DNA of 16,768 nucleotides from CAG-791 sp963605745 (GCA_963605745.1 CAVCWT010000044.1:1-16768); one strand, 5' to 3'. Shown: positions 1 through 7,586, counted from the first letter of the stretch. A program made the numbers and translations. Notes: generated from the letters alone by a model not told the origin.

Positions 1-200
1 GATTCAGATGATGCAGGGATGATGCTGCATCGGTGAGAAGAAACGTTATGCTGTTACGATCAGGATACCACGGAGGCATTGGGAATGCTACCGAAAATTT
101 ATGCAGCAGCCAGCAAAACTCCCGCTTCGACACTGGCCAGCCACATTGAAAATTTGCAACTGCACGGAGTGTATTGACGACGCAGTCGGCAATCACTCCA
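1..200. other. Left edge without a recognised gene
   Basis: No open frame with a ribosome binding site covers this stretch. One plus-strand frame is open from about 34 to a TGA near 170 and could be the end of a degraded gene, but I recognise no family in it. An 80-codon frame starting at 101 runs through the tandem repeats in changing register and has no convincing start, so it is not called. Confidence 0.5.
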
Positions 201-208
201 GACAAGGA

Positions 209-230
209 GAAAACGGCATCAGCCGTTTTC
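209..230. terminator. Terminator-like hairpin after hflX
   Basis: A 9-bp perfect stem (GAAAACGGC at 209-217 with GCCGTTTTC at 222-230) encloses an ATCA loop. It lies about 125 bases beyond the hflX stop codon and could end that transcript; each side carries only four T residues, so it is a modest terminator in either direction. Its right half is also the first copy of the 23-bp tandem array, so it may instead be a by-product of that repeat. Confidence 0.4.
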
Positions 231-329
231 GAGTTGTGGCATCAGCCGTTTTCGAGTTGTGGCATCAGCCCTTTTCGAGTTGTGGCATCAGCCGTTTTCG
301 AGTTGTGACATCAGCCGTTTTCGAGTACC
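215..329. repeat. 23-bp tandem repeat, five copies
   Basis: Five head-to-tail copies of a 23-bp unit start at 215, 238, 261, 284 and 307. Each begins with GGCATCAGCC and contains GTTTTCGAG. Copies 1, 2 and 4 are identical; copy 3 has one G-to-C change; copy 5 has one early change and a different last few bases. There are no spacers, so this is not a CRISPR array. The unit is not a multiple of three, so no constant peptide is encoded. Near identity means recent expansion. It could be a protein-binding array, the multiple terminal repeats of an insertion sequence, or slippage around a terminator. Confidence 0.9.
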
Positions 330-355
330 CAAATCGAGATTAGAATGGTAAACAA

Positions 356-1714
356 TTACTGTTCTGCAATAAATCCCGCAAGGCGTCCGGCATCCTTCTC
401 CCCCAGTGTCAGCTCGATGAGGATTCCCTCCTGCAGATAGTCGAGCCGGTCGGCCGTATATTTAGCCTGCAGCTCGTGCACGAGCCCGCCCTCAGAATAG
501 GGCAGGAGGTAGGTGTGATGCTCTTTCTTGCCGTCCAGGATTTCATCCAGCAGCACCAGCAGCTCTTCATAGCGGCTAAGGTCCCTTGCAGCAAAATAAA
601 CGTGATCCCGGAACACATGCTGCACCGGCGGGATCTCGCACCGATCTGTCTTGTTATAAAGGACCAGCACCGGGACGTCTGCAGCCCCGATCTCCTCCAG
701 GGTCTTTCGTGTCACATTCAGCTGCTGCTGATATTCCGGATCCGAGAAGTCCACGACCTCGATGAGAAGGTCCGCATAGCAGGCCTCCTCCAGCGTCGAG
801 CGAAAGGCATCCACCAGAGTGTGCGGCAGATCCGAAATGAATCCCACCGTGTCACTCAGAAGGAAGGGGCGATGTCCCGGAATCTCAATCCGGCGGACTG
901 CGGTATCAAGGGTTGCAAAGAGCATGTCCTTTTCAAAGACCTTCTTGCTCTTTTCTGTACTCTCTTGCGCATGATTCCGGCTGCCGGACTGCCCAACGCT
1001 ATGATCGCCGGATTGATCATATTCTCCCTCATTCAACGAGAGGAATCCGTTCATCAGGGTGGATTTGCCGGCATTGGTGTAGCCGACCAGGGAAATGAGG
1101 GGCAGCCCGCTCCGAACTCTGCGGCTCCTCTGGGTATCCCGTTCCTTTTCGACCTCGCGCAGCTGCCGCCGAATCTCTGCCAGCTGCCTTTCGATATGGC
1201 GGCGATCCAGCTCGAGCTGCTCCTCCCCGGCGCCCTTATTCGATAGTCTTCCGGAACCTCCGCCCTGACGACTCAGGTTTTTACGCATGCCGGCAAGACG
1301 CGGCAACACATACTGGAGCTGCGCCGATTTTACCTGGAGCCTTGCCTCCCGGGTTCTGGCTCTTGTGCTGAAAATCTGCAGGATTACCCCCGTCCGGTCC
1401 AGCACCTCTGTGTCCAGAATATCCTCGAGGTTACGCACCTGCATCGGCGTCAGGGTCTCCTGAAAGATTACAATATCGGCATCTGCAGCCAGAACTGCTG
1501 CCTTCAGCTCCTCCACTTTACCGCGCCCAAGGAGCGTTTTCTGCGTGATGGACGCCGCATTCTGAACCACCCGGTCCACCACCTGCAGACCGCAGGCCTC
1601 GGCGAGCCTTCGCAGCTCCTCTATGGAGGCCGCATACCGATCCGGCCGCTCCCCCACGTTCAGCCCCGCAAGGACAGCTTTGGGGCGGTCGTATTTGTCC
1701 TGTATCTCGATCAT
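356..1714 (-). CDS. hflX: GTPase HflX, ribosome-associated
   Basis: HflX is a cytosolic TRAFAC-class GTPase that binds the 50S subunit and splits stalled ribosomes in stress. The 452-residue product has the HflX N-terminal domain (about 10-190) with the family glycine-rich loop RQGGGSGRLSNKG (149-161), a basic coiled-coil helix (165-200), then the G domain: G1 GYTNAGKST (211-219), G2 FATLD (266-270), G3 DTVGF (288-292) and G4 NKTD (354-357). A short C-terminal domain follows. The ATG at 1714 is chosen because GGGAG lies 7 bases upstream; an in-frame start 75 bases further up has no such site and adds residues foreign to the family. Between G1 and G2 there is an insert of about 30 polar residues (roughly 228-260) absent from typical HflX. 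The gene lies 146 bases after the YczE-type gene on the same strand; shared transcription is uncertain. Confidence 0.96.
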   Translation of the reverse strand: MIEIQDKYDRPKAVLAGLNVGERPDRYAASIEELRRLAEACGLQVVDRVVQNAASITQKTLLGRGKVEELKAAVLAADADIVIFQETLTPMQVRNLEDILDTEVLDRTGVILQIFSTRARTREARLQVKSAQLQYVLPRLAGMRKNLSRQGGGSGRLSNKGAGEEQLELDRRHIERQLAEIRRQLREVEKERDTQRSRRVRSGLPLISLVGYTNAGKSTLMNGFLSLNEGEYDQSGDHSVGQSGSRNHAQESTEKSKKVFEKDMLFATLDTAVRRIEIPGHRPFLLSDTVGFISDLPHTLVDAFRSTLEEACYADLLIEVVDFSDPEYQQQLNVTRKTLEEIGAADVPVLVLYNKTDRCEIPPVQHVFRDHVYFAARDLSRYEELLVLLDEILDGKKEHHTYLLPYSEGGLVHELQAKYTADRLDYLQEGILIELTLGEKDAGRLAGFIAEQ

Positions 1715-1763
1715 TTCGTATCTCCCTGGTATTCTTATGTGGGATCCGTTTTGCCGGCGATGT

Positions 1764-1824
1764 GTCAGCTGCAGGCATGTCACAGACACGCAGCAGCTGA
1801 TTTTTATTTATAGCGGTGTCTGTG
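1764..1824 (-). promoter_or_regulatory. Overlapping hairpins in the hflX leader
   Basis: Two inverted repeats overlap in the 146-base gap upstream of hflX. Arms CACAGACAC (1781-1789) and GTGTCTGTG (1816-1824) form one stem; arms TCAGCTGC (1764-1771) and GCAGCTGA (1793-1800) form another. The second stem uses bases in the loop of the first, so both can hardly form together. On the plus strand the second stem is followed by TTTTTATTT, like a terminator, but no plus-strand gene ends here. A TATAAA at about 1806-1811 (minus strand) is a possible -10 with no good -35. Role not established. Confidence 0.3.
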
Positions 1825-1860
1825 CGAGCAGACATGGTTGCTTTGCCATCTGCAACCGAT

Positions 1861-2520
1861 TCATGTCCTGCTGTCAATCCCCGCCAGCGTGCACAGCCGG
1901 TCCTTCATCGTATGATTAAAAACAGCGATCACCCGCCCAACACCAACCATCGAAATTATAGTTCCAAGGCCGACGCCTAAGAGCGGCGAGCCAAAGATTG
2001 TTCCCAGAATCAGGGAGATGGCAACGCAGCACAGATCCACGCAGTTCTTGGTAAAGCCCAGCTCTTTATGAATGCGGTTTGCAATGCAGCTGACAATTCC
2101 ATCACCCGGATTCGGTATGAGCTGCATATCCACCGTAATGGCGGCTCCGATTCCTGTCAGGATCATTCCTGCCAGCAAAGTAATCAGATCCCTTGCAAAA
2201 TGTCCCGGCTGGTAGGCCAGCATCAGCTTGAACAAAGCCAGAAACCTCGTGAATACTATACTGAGGGGAATCTGCAGGATGTCTGCTATTCTCCGGTTCT
2301 TGCCATTGATGATGAATTCCGCGGCAACGAACACACAGTACAGCGCCAGTGTCAGATTGGCAAAGCTAAGCCCGGTTCCCTGACTGATCGTATACGGAAC
2401 CGAGATGATGGCCGAGGAGCCAAGGCCCGCCTCCGTATTCAAGGTGATTCCCATCGCCAGAATGATCATTCCTGCCAGATATATTCCAAACCGCTGTCCT
2501 GTTATTTTCTTCTCGTTCAT
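1861..2520 (-). CDS. YczE/YyaS/YitT-family membrane protein
   Basis: The product (219 residues) is an integral membrane protein of the YczE/YitT type, a family of unknown substrate found widely in Firmicutes. About five hydrophobic segments are visible (near 12-28, 54-73, 85-103, 112-131, 162-200). Family-like motifs are GLGSSAIISVPYTIS near the end of the first segment and IPNPGDGIVSCI near residue 140. Two ATG codons are adjacent (2523 and 2520); GGAGG lies only one base before the first and four before the second, so the second is preferred. It has its own likely promoter just upstream and lies behind the terminator of the 58-residue ORF, so it probably forms a separate transcript, perhaps continuing into hflX. 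Function beyond membrane transport or membrane association cannot be stated. Confidence 0.85.
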   Translation of the reverse strand: MNEKKITGQRFGIYLAGMIILAMGITLNTEAGLGSSAIISVPYTISQGTGLSFANLTLALYCVFVAAEFIINGKNRRIADILQIPLSIVFTRFLALFKLMLAYQPGHFARDLITLLAGMILTGIGAAITVDMQLIPNPGDGIVSCIANRIHKELGFTKNCVDLCCVAISLILGTIFGSPLLGVGLGTIISMVGVGRVIAVFNHTMKDRLCTLAGIDSRT

Positions 2521-2574
2521 CATACCTCCAAGATACTGTCCTGTTTCTTCACAAAGTTCTGCGCATCAAATAGG

Positions 2575-2603
2575 ATTGTAATTATTTTAGCACACCCCTC
2601 CAA
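2575..2603 (-). promoter_or_regulatory. Possible promoter of the YczE-type gene
   Basis: On the minus strand TTGGAG (2603-2598) and TACAAT (2580-2575) are separated by 17 bases, 52 bases before the start codon at 2523. The -10 matches the sigma-A consensus at five of six positions, the -35 only at three. The -35 touches the T-run of the upstream terminator. Confidence 0.4.
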
Positions 2604-2652
2604 AAATCCCGGACCCTGTCCGTGCATCCGCACCGACAAGATCCGGGATTTT
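2603..2652 (-). terminator. Terminator after the 58-residue ORF
   Basis: An 11-bp perfect stem pairs AAAATCCCGGA (2603-2613) with TCCGGGATTTT (2642-2652), and the loop contains a second imperfect hairpin (TGTCCGTGC against GCACCGACA). On the minus strand the stem ends in five T residues, 27 bases after the stop codon of the small ORF. It separates that ORF from the YczE-type gene. Confidence 0.75.
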
Positions 2653-2678
2653 CTCTCTGCATAAGCTGTTATTCTTCA

Positions 2679-2855
2679 TTATGCACTCCGCAGCATATTA
2701 TGAATTCGAATCTGTTCGTCTACGCTGGGCAATCCATGGTAGCCATCGGCTCCCAGGATCTCGCGCAGCTCTTTTTCCGACAACAGATAGCTCATGCCGC
2801 CGGCCGCCTGCTCCAACAGCAGATCGTCCATTTCTGTCAGCTCGTAAGGGTTCAT
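2679..2855 (-). CDS. Small 58-residue protein, unknown
   Basis: This short reading frame begins at an ATG preceded by GGAGG with a 7-base gap (AAAGGAGGAAAGGT), ends in TAA followed by TGA, and is closed by a strong terminator, which together argue that it is expressed. I do not recognise a family. The first 20 residues, MNPYELTEMDDLLLEQAAGG, are acidic and end in Gly-Gly with leucines at the spacing seen in double-glycine leaders of secreted peptides. The remaining 38 residues are polar, without cysteine or a hydrophobic stretch, unlike most bacteriocin cores. No peptidase-containing ABC exporter or modification enzyme is nearby. It is divergent from the diguanylate cyclase gene, with 143 bases between the starts. 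It could equally be a small cytosolic protein. Confidence 0.65.
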   Translation of the reverse strand: MNPYELTEMDDLLLEQAAGGMSYLLSEKELREILGADGYHGLPSVDEQIRIHNMLRSA

Positions 2856-2912
2856 ACCTTTCCTCCTTTCCTCATTTTTCTACTGCGACATACGCAGCAG
2901 CGGTTACGATTG

Positions 2913-2940
2913 TTACAGCTGCGCCCCTTTGTGTTACTAT
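2913..2940 (+). promoter_or_regulatory. Probable promoter of the soluble diguanylate cyclase
   Basis: TTACAG (2913-2918) and TACTAT (2935-2940) are 16 bases apart and the -10 is preceded by TG one base upstream (TGTTACTAT), an extended -10. The start codon lies 58 bases downstream. A perfect 10-bp palindrome ATTGATCAAT (2950-2959) lies just after the expected transcription start and could be an operator. Confidence 0.45.
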
Positions 2941-2998
2941 AAAGACACTATTGATCAATCGATGATTCTCAGCGGCAGGAGCGCCGCAGGAGTGTTCT

Positions 2999-4417
2999 AT
3001 GAGTACCAAGAGTGACAAAATGTCAGGCCTTTCATCCCATCACGCAGCCCCCACGTCATGTCCCGATGCCGCAGCTGCAGAAAGTACGGATCCTTTTGCG
3101 CCGCTGCAGGCCGAGGAATCCATGGCAATGATTCAGGCCCTTACGATCAACTATCTGAATGTCTTTATCATCGAACCCGAGGAGAACAAGGGGAGCATTC
3201 TGAAATTAAACGGCTATGTGACAAATGGCATCCTGGAAGCTCCAAAGCGATTCAATTACACGGAAATGCTGCTGACCTACATGAAGGACCGTGTCTACCC
3301 GGAGGATTATGCGCGTTTTCGCGGTGCACTCTGGCAGGATGCACTGCTGAAAACCTTTTCTGGGGACCGGCAGCAGCTCGAGCTCTCCTACCGCGCCGTC
3401 GACAAGGAGGAGATTCATTATTACAGTGCGCATTACATTCGGATCTCTGCGCCCGGACAACCGCTCCGACTGGTTGCAGGCTTTCGCAACGTGGACGACC
3501 TTGTTCTCGAGCAGACCCGTCAGCATGAAAAAGGCATGTACAAGGCCTACCAGACCCTTTCCCGCGTCTACCTGACCATGCACCGCATTGACCTTCTGGG
3601 CGACACCTTTCAGGAGATCAAATCCTTCGATGCGATCCGTAATGCGCAGATCCCCAAATCCGGCCGCTATGAAGCCAATGTCCGGCCCGTTATGGAGATT
3701 GCCTGTACGCCGCCCTTTCTCGAGGATATGCTGCGCTTTATGGACATTCATACGCTGCCTGCCCGCATGCAGGGCCGCAGCAGTATCTTCTATGAATTCC
3801 AGGGCAACTTTTCCGGCTGGTGCAAGGCCAACTTTATCCGCGAGGATGAGGATGAGAACGGAAACCTCTGGCATGTCATTCTCGCCATCGAGGCCATCGA
3901 CGAGAACAAACAACGAGAGAATCGTCTCCGCCATCTGGCAGAAACAGACGGCCTCACCGGCATTCTGAATCGCAGCAGCGGCGAGCTGCGGATCAAACGG
4001 TTTCTGAAAAGCGGAACAACCGGCCTGTTCCTCATCATGGACTGCGATCATTTCAAATCCATCAACGACACCTACGGACATGCCGCAGGCGACGCAGTCA
4101 TCAAGGCGATTGCGCGGAGTCTGAAGAAAACCTGCCGCGATGACGATGTCGTCATGCGCCTCGGCGGCGATGAGTTCGCCGTGTACGCCCTGGGGATCAC
4201 CACCCAGGAACAGGCAGAGGGACTGTGGTCCCGAATGTGTGCAGCCTTTGACGGTATTCACCTATCGCAGCTCCAGGACTACCGCATCGCAATCAGCGCC
4301 GGCGGCGCCTTCTGCAAGGACGATCATCCCACTGATTTCAATTCTCTCTATAAAAAAGCCGACGATGCCATGTACCACAGCAAACAGTACAGCGGCTCCC
4401 ACATTAAACTCCTGTAA
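2999..4417 (+). CDS. Soluble diguanylate cyclase with tandem PAS-like sensors
   Basis: A diguanylate cyclase makes the second messenger c-di-GMP from two GTP. The 472-residue protein has no membrane segment. After a low-complexity N-terminus (1-40) come two sensor domains of PAS-like form (about 45-170 and 183-305), starting with LTINYLNVFIIEP and LSRVYLTMHRIDL; the first ends in the PAS-like strand VAGFRNVDD, the second in ILAIEAIDEN. The C-terminal GGDEF domain (about 312-472) has D-G-L-T-G-I-L-N-R, the metal-binding region MDCDHFKSIND, an intact GGDEF (389-393), and RDDD (380-383) at the position of the inhibitory RxxD site, so it should be active and feedback-controlled. AGGAG six bases before the ATG supports the start. 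It stands alone on the plus strand, convergent with the symporter gene. The sensors resemble the repeated domains of the 1381-residue kinase in this window. Confidence 0.93.
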   Translation: MSTKSDKMSGLSSHHAAPTSCPDAAAAESTDPFAPLQAEESMAMIQALTINYLNVFIIEPEENKGSILKLNGYVTNGILEAPKRFNYTEMLLTYMKDRVYPEDYARFRGALWQDALLKTFSGDRQQLELSYRAVDKEEIHYYSAHYIRISAPGQPLRLVAGFRNVDDLVLEQTRQHEKGMYKAYQTLSRVYLTMHRIDLLGDTFQEIKSFDAIRNAQIPKSGRYEANVRPVMEIACTPPFLEDMLRFMDIHTLPARMQGRSSIFYEFQGNFSGWCKANFIREDEDENGNLWHVILAIEAIDENKQRENRLRHLAETDGLTGILNRSSGELRIKRFLKSGTTGLFLIMDCDHFKSINDTYGHAAGDAVIKAIARSLKKTCRDDDVVMRLGGDEFAVYALGITTQEQAEGLWSRMCAAFDGIHLSQLQDYRIAISAGGAFCKDDHPTDFNSLYKKADDAMYHSKQYSGSHIKLL

Positions 4418-4423
4418 CCTAAA

Positions 4424-4456
4424 AGAGGTCCGCAGCCATAATGGCTGCGGACCTCT
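4424..4456. terminator. Bidirectional terminator
   Basis: Sixteen-base arms (4424-4439 and 4441-4456) are perfectly complementary around a single base; the tip will open to a small loop. It fills the 40-base gap between the convergent cyclase and symporter genes. T-rich tails follow on both strands (CTTAATTTTC on plus, TTTTAGG on minus). Confidence 0.9.
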
Positions 4457-4457
4457 C

Positions 4458-5849
4458 TTAATTTTCCTTCCGGAAATATTCCTTCGTCAGCTGAACCACC
4501 GTACCGCTTAAGAGGAACACGCCGATCAGGTTCGGAATCGCCATGAGACCATTGAAGGTATCGGCAATATCCCACATAAGCCCCAGATCCACCGTGGCTC
4601 CCAGAATGGATACAAAGGAATAGACCACAAGGAACGGACGAATCACCTTTTCGCTCGAGCACAGGAACGTGATGCAGCGAGCTCCGTACAGTCCCCAGCT
4701 GATAATCGTGGAGAAGGCAAAACAGCACAGTGCCAATGCTGTAAAGATCGTAATCCAGTTGCCGTATACGGCAGTAAAGCCGGCAATCGTCAGCTCGGCG
4801 CCTGCGGCCTGTCCGTAGCCTACCGGCGTGCCGCTGCACAGAATGACGAGTGCCGTCAGGGTGCAGATGACAATCGTGTCTGCGAACACCTCAAAGATTC
4901 CGAACATGCCCTGTTTTACCGGCTTTTTGGTGTCAGCGCAGGCATGTGCAATGGAGCCGGTACCAAGGCCGGCCTCGTTCGAGAAGATGCCGCGAGATAC
5001 GCCCTTTTTCATACTAAGGAACATGCTCCCCACAAGGCCGCCGGTAACACCCTGCGGCGAGAAGGCACCGCCAATGATGGAGGCGAACACGCCAGGGATT
5101 CTCTGATAGTTAAACAAAACGACTCCCAGTGCCATCACGATATAGAGAAGGGCCATGAACGGCACGAGCTTTTCGGCAACACCGCCGATTCTCTTGATGC
5201 CGCCCAGAAGGACCATGGCAACCAAAAGGGCAATGATAATGCCAAGGATCAGGTTCATGGTAGAAACGGTCATATCCCCCAGAGAACCAAAGGCAAGAAC
5301 CGCGGAATCAATCGCTGTTGTAATCGTATTGACCTGGGTCGCATTGCCCGTTCCGAATACGGTCAGAACACCGAACAGCGAATAGGCATAGGCGAGCCAT
5401 TGCCACTTTTTGCCAAGGCCGTTGCGGATATAATACATCGGGCCGCCTACCAGCTCTCCGCTGGCACTGCGCTCGCGGTAATGGACCGCAAGCGTCACCT
5501 CGGCGAATTTCGTACACATACCAAGGAGTGCCGAGCACCACATCCAGAACACAGCTCCCGGACCGCCAAGAGCAATGGCTCCCGCCACGCCTGCAATATT
5601 GCCGGTTCCTACTGTTCCTGCCAATGCCGTGCAGACCGCCTGAAAGGGGGTCATTGCGCCGTCAGAGGCATCCTTTTTCTGGAACATCCGGCCCAGCGTC
5701 ACGCGAATGGCATATCGGAACCTTCGGATCTGCACAAAGCCGGTTCGACAGCTCAGATACAGGCCGACGCCCAGAATGCAGATCATGGCGGGAACACCCC
5801 AGATAAACTGGTTCACGGCCTGATTGACTGCTGTTATCGTTTCTACCAT
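4458..5849 (-). CDS. AGCS-family sodium:alanine/glycine symporter
   Basis: This integral membrane protein imports alanine or glycine with Na+ (or H+). The 463-residue length, about ten hydrophobic segments and family motifs are clear: GTGNIAGVAGAI (81-92) followed by GGPGAVFWMW (95-104), GGPMYYI (135-141), SNEAGLGTGSIAHACA (290-305), and the C-terminal WDIADTFNGLMAIPNL (426-441). The start at 5849 fits the family N-terminus (VNQFIWGVP). A longer frame begins at a GTG at 5891 without a ribosome binding site. GGAAGG lies about 12 bases before the ATG and only 4 bases before an in-frame TTG three codons earlier, so a TTG start at 5858 is an alternative. It follows the NhaC gene by 52 bases, so the two are probably one operon: the antiporter would rebuild the sodium gradient the symporter spends. 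Substrate choice between alanine and glycine is not decided by sequence. Confidence 0.95.
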   Translation of the reverse strand: MVETITAVNQAVNQFIWGVPAMICILGVGLYLSCRTGFVQIRRFRYAIRVTLGRMFQKKDASDGAMTPFQAVCTALAGTVGTGNIAGVAGAIALGGPGAVFWMWCSALLGMCTKFAEVTLAVHYRERSASGELVGGPMYYIRNGLGKKWQWLAYAYSLFGVLTVFGTGNATQVNTITTAIDSAVLAFGSLGDMTVSTMNLILGIIIALLVAMVLLGGIKRIGGVAEKLVPFMALLYIVMALGVVLFNYQRIPGVFASIIGGAFSPQGVTGGLVGSMFLSMKKGVSRGIFSNEAGLGTGSIAHACADTKKPVKQGMFGIFEVFADTIVICTLTALVILCSGTPVGYGQAAGAELTIAGFTAVYGNWITIFTALALCCFAFSTIISWGLYGARCITFLCSSEKVIRPFLVVYSFVSILGATVDLGLMWDIADTFNGLMAIPNLIGVFLLSGTVVQLTKEYFRKEN

Positions 5850-5901
5850 ACTCAACAAATTTCCTTCCTTTTTTACTACTGGTACAGCCACCTGATCCGT
5901 T

Positions 5902-7413
5902 TCACTTCTGCAGCTTCTTCATCGCCAGCAGATACGCAATCGTCATCAGGATTCCGATGGGCAGAGATACCCATGCCGACTGGACAAAGCCCGCAACAAT
6001 ATACGTGATAAAAGAGATCACAGCAACACTCACCGCATACGGCAGCTGTGTTGATACATGATTGACGTGATTGCACTGAGCTCCTGCCGACGCCATGATC
6101 GTGGTGTCCGAGATCGGTGAGCAATGATCTCCGCAGACTGCCCCGGCCATGCAGGCCGAAATGGCAATGGTCATCAGGGTCGGATTCGTCGCCTCGAAGG
6201 CATTGACAACAATCGGGATCAGAATGCCGAAGGTTCCCCAGGAGGTGCCGGTTGCAAAGGCCAGAAGGCAGCCAACAACAAAGATAATTGCAGGCAGAAG
6301 GTTCACGATACCGGATGCACTGCTCTGAATCAGCGCGGCAACGAACTCCTTGGCGCCCAGGCTGTCCGTCATCGCCTTCAATGTCCAGGCAAAGGTCAGG
6401 ATCATGATGGCAGGAACCATGGCCTTAAAGCCCTCCGGAATGCACTGCATGCACTCGTTAAAGCTGATCACCTTCCGGACAACATACAGTCCGATCGTGA
6501 TAAATAGAGCAAAGGCGCTTCCAAGAGCCAGACCAACCGAGGCATCACTGCCGGAAAAAGCGGTGACAAAGTCTGTTCCTTCAAAAAATCCGCCCGTGTA
6601 GATCATGCCGATCACGCAGCAGATAATGAGGGAAAAGATCGGGATCAGCAGATCAATGACACTGCCGTTTCCAATGGAAAGGCTCCCCGATCCATCTCCG
6701 TACGGACGATCCGGCGTTGTGAACAGATCACCGCCCCGTGCATTGTCCTCGTGCTGTTTCATCGGACCAAAATCAATGTCCAGAACGGCAATCGTCAACA
6801 TCATCACAATGGTCAGCAGTGCATAGAAATTGTACGGAATGGCACTGATAAAGAGTGCCAGTCCATCCTCTCCCTCTACAAAGCCGGTAACCGCTGCAGC
6901 CCAGGAGGACACCGGTGCGATAATGCAGACAGGTGCCGCTGTGGCATCAATAAGATATGCCAGCTTGGCTCTCGAAATCTTGTGTTTGTCTGTCACGGGA
7001 CGCATGACGCTGCCAACGGTCAGGCAGTTAAAATAGTCATCGATAAAGATCAGAACGCCCAAAAGGATCGTGGTCAGCTGTGCGCCCCGTCTCGTCTTGA
7101 TCCTTTCGCTGGCCCATCGCCCGAAAGCAGCCGATCCGCCGGCTCGGTTCATCAGGCAGACAATTGCGCCCAGGATCACCAGAAAGACCAGAATACCCAC
7201 GTTATAGCTGTCCGACAAAACACTCACAATGCCGTCCTGAAAGATATGGGTAATCGTTCCCTCAAAGGCAAAGCCGGAATAAAACAGTCCTCCTACTACA
7301 ATTCCCAGAAACAAGGACGAGTACACTTCCTTTGTGATCAGCGCCAGCGCAATGGCGACAATCGGAGGCACTAAGGCCCAAAAGGTTGCGTACATGCTCG
7401 GTACATACTCCAT
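5902..7413 (-). CDS. NhaC-family Na+/H+ antiporter
   Basis: The 503-residue product is a polytopic membrane protein of the NhaC family, exchanging cytoplasmic Na+ for H+ (some relatives exchange organic acids). Diagnostic stretches are the charged motif IFIDDYFNCL (122-131) followed by VGSVMRPVTD, APVSSWAA (166-173), GTSWGTFG (389-396) and GDHCSPISDTTI (428-439). A hydrophilic loop lies at about 213-250. The start at 7413 is supported by GAGAGGAG 8 bases upstream; an in-frame start 36 bases earlier lacks such a site. It is the first gene of a probable two-gene operon with the AGCS symporter. I give no symbol because the family includes nhaC, mleN and several unnamed paralogues that cannot be told apart here. 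Confidence 0.92.
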   Translation of the reverse strand: MEYVPSMYATFWALVPPIVAIALALITKEVYSSLFLGIVVGGLFYSGFAFEGTITHIFQDGIVSVLSDSYNVGILVFLVILGAIVCLMNRAGGSAAFGRWASERIKTRRGAQLTTILLGVLIFIDDYFNCLTVGSVMRPVTDKHKISRAKLAYLIDATAAPVCIIAPVSSWAAAVTGFVEGEDGLALFISAIPYNFYALLTIVMMLTIAVLDIDFGPMKQHEDNARGGDLFTTPDRPYGDGSGSLSIGNGSVIDLLIPIFSLIICCVIGMIYTGGFFEGTDFVTAFSGSDASVGLALGSAFALFITIGLYVVRKVISFNECMQCIPEGFKAMVPAIMILTFAWTLKAMTDSLGAKEFVAALIQSSASGIVNLLPAIIFVVGCLLAFATGTSWGTFGILIPIVVNAFEATNPTLMTIAISACMAGAVCGDHCSPISDTTIMASAGAQCNHVNHVSTQLPYAVSVAVISFITYIVAGFVQSAWVSLPIGILMTIAYLLAMKKLQK

Positions 7414-7546
7414 GATTTTTTCTCCTCTCCCCTCATTGAAATGCAGCAATCACCGCCAGGTCCTGCAGACTCCGGCAGCGCATTTGCCAAACAGATACAC
7501 TTTTATGAAATCAGAAAACACGCCGAAATGAGTCCGTTGTTGTAAC

Positions 7547-7574
7547 ATTCTATCATCCGACGCTTATTTTCCAA
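7547..7574 (-). promoter_or_regulatory. Promoter of the NhaC-AGCS operon
   Basis: On the minus strand TTGGAA (7574-7569) and TAGAAT (7552-7547) are 16 bases apart, and TGA directly before the -10 gives an extended -10. The start codon is 133 bases downstream, leaving a leader of about 125 bases (7414-7540) in which I see no recognisable riboswitch. Confidence 0.6.
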
Positions 7575-7586
7575 GGAGATAAAAAA

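Noticed and set aside
215..329. CRISPR array
   Set aside because: The repeats are directly joined without spacers and no cas genes are near.
101..343. Plus-strand 80-codon frame through the 23-bp repeats
   Set aside because: No ribosome binding site, and the repeat is read in changing register, so the similar peptide pieces only reflect the DNA repeat.
476..1246. Long plus-strand frame opposite hflX
   Set aside because: Antisense shadow of a well-supported gene; no recognisable motifs or start signal.
3206..4261. 351-codon minus-strand frame opposite the soluble cyclase
   Set aside because: Antisense shadow; the plus-strand frame has clear GGDEF motifs and a ribosome binding site.
4944..6008. 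354-codon plus-strand frame opposite the AGCS gene
   Set aside because: Antisense shadow crossing the boundary of two real genes; composition is typical of complement of membrane protein coding.
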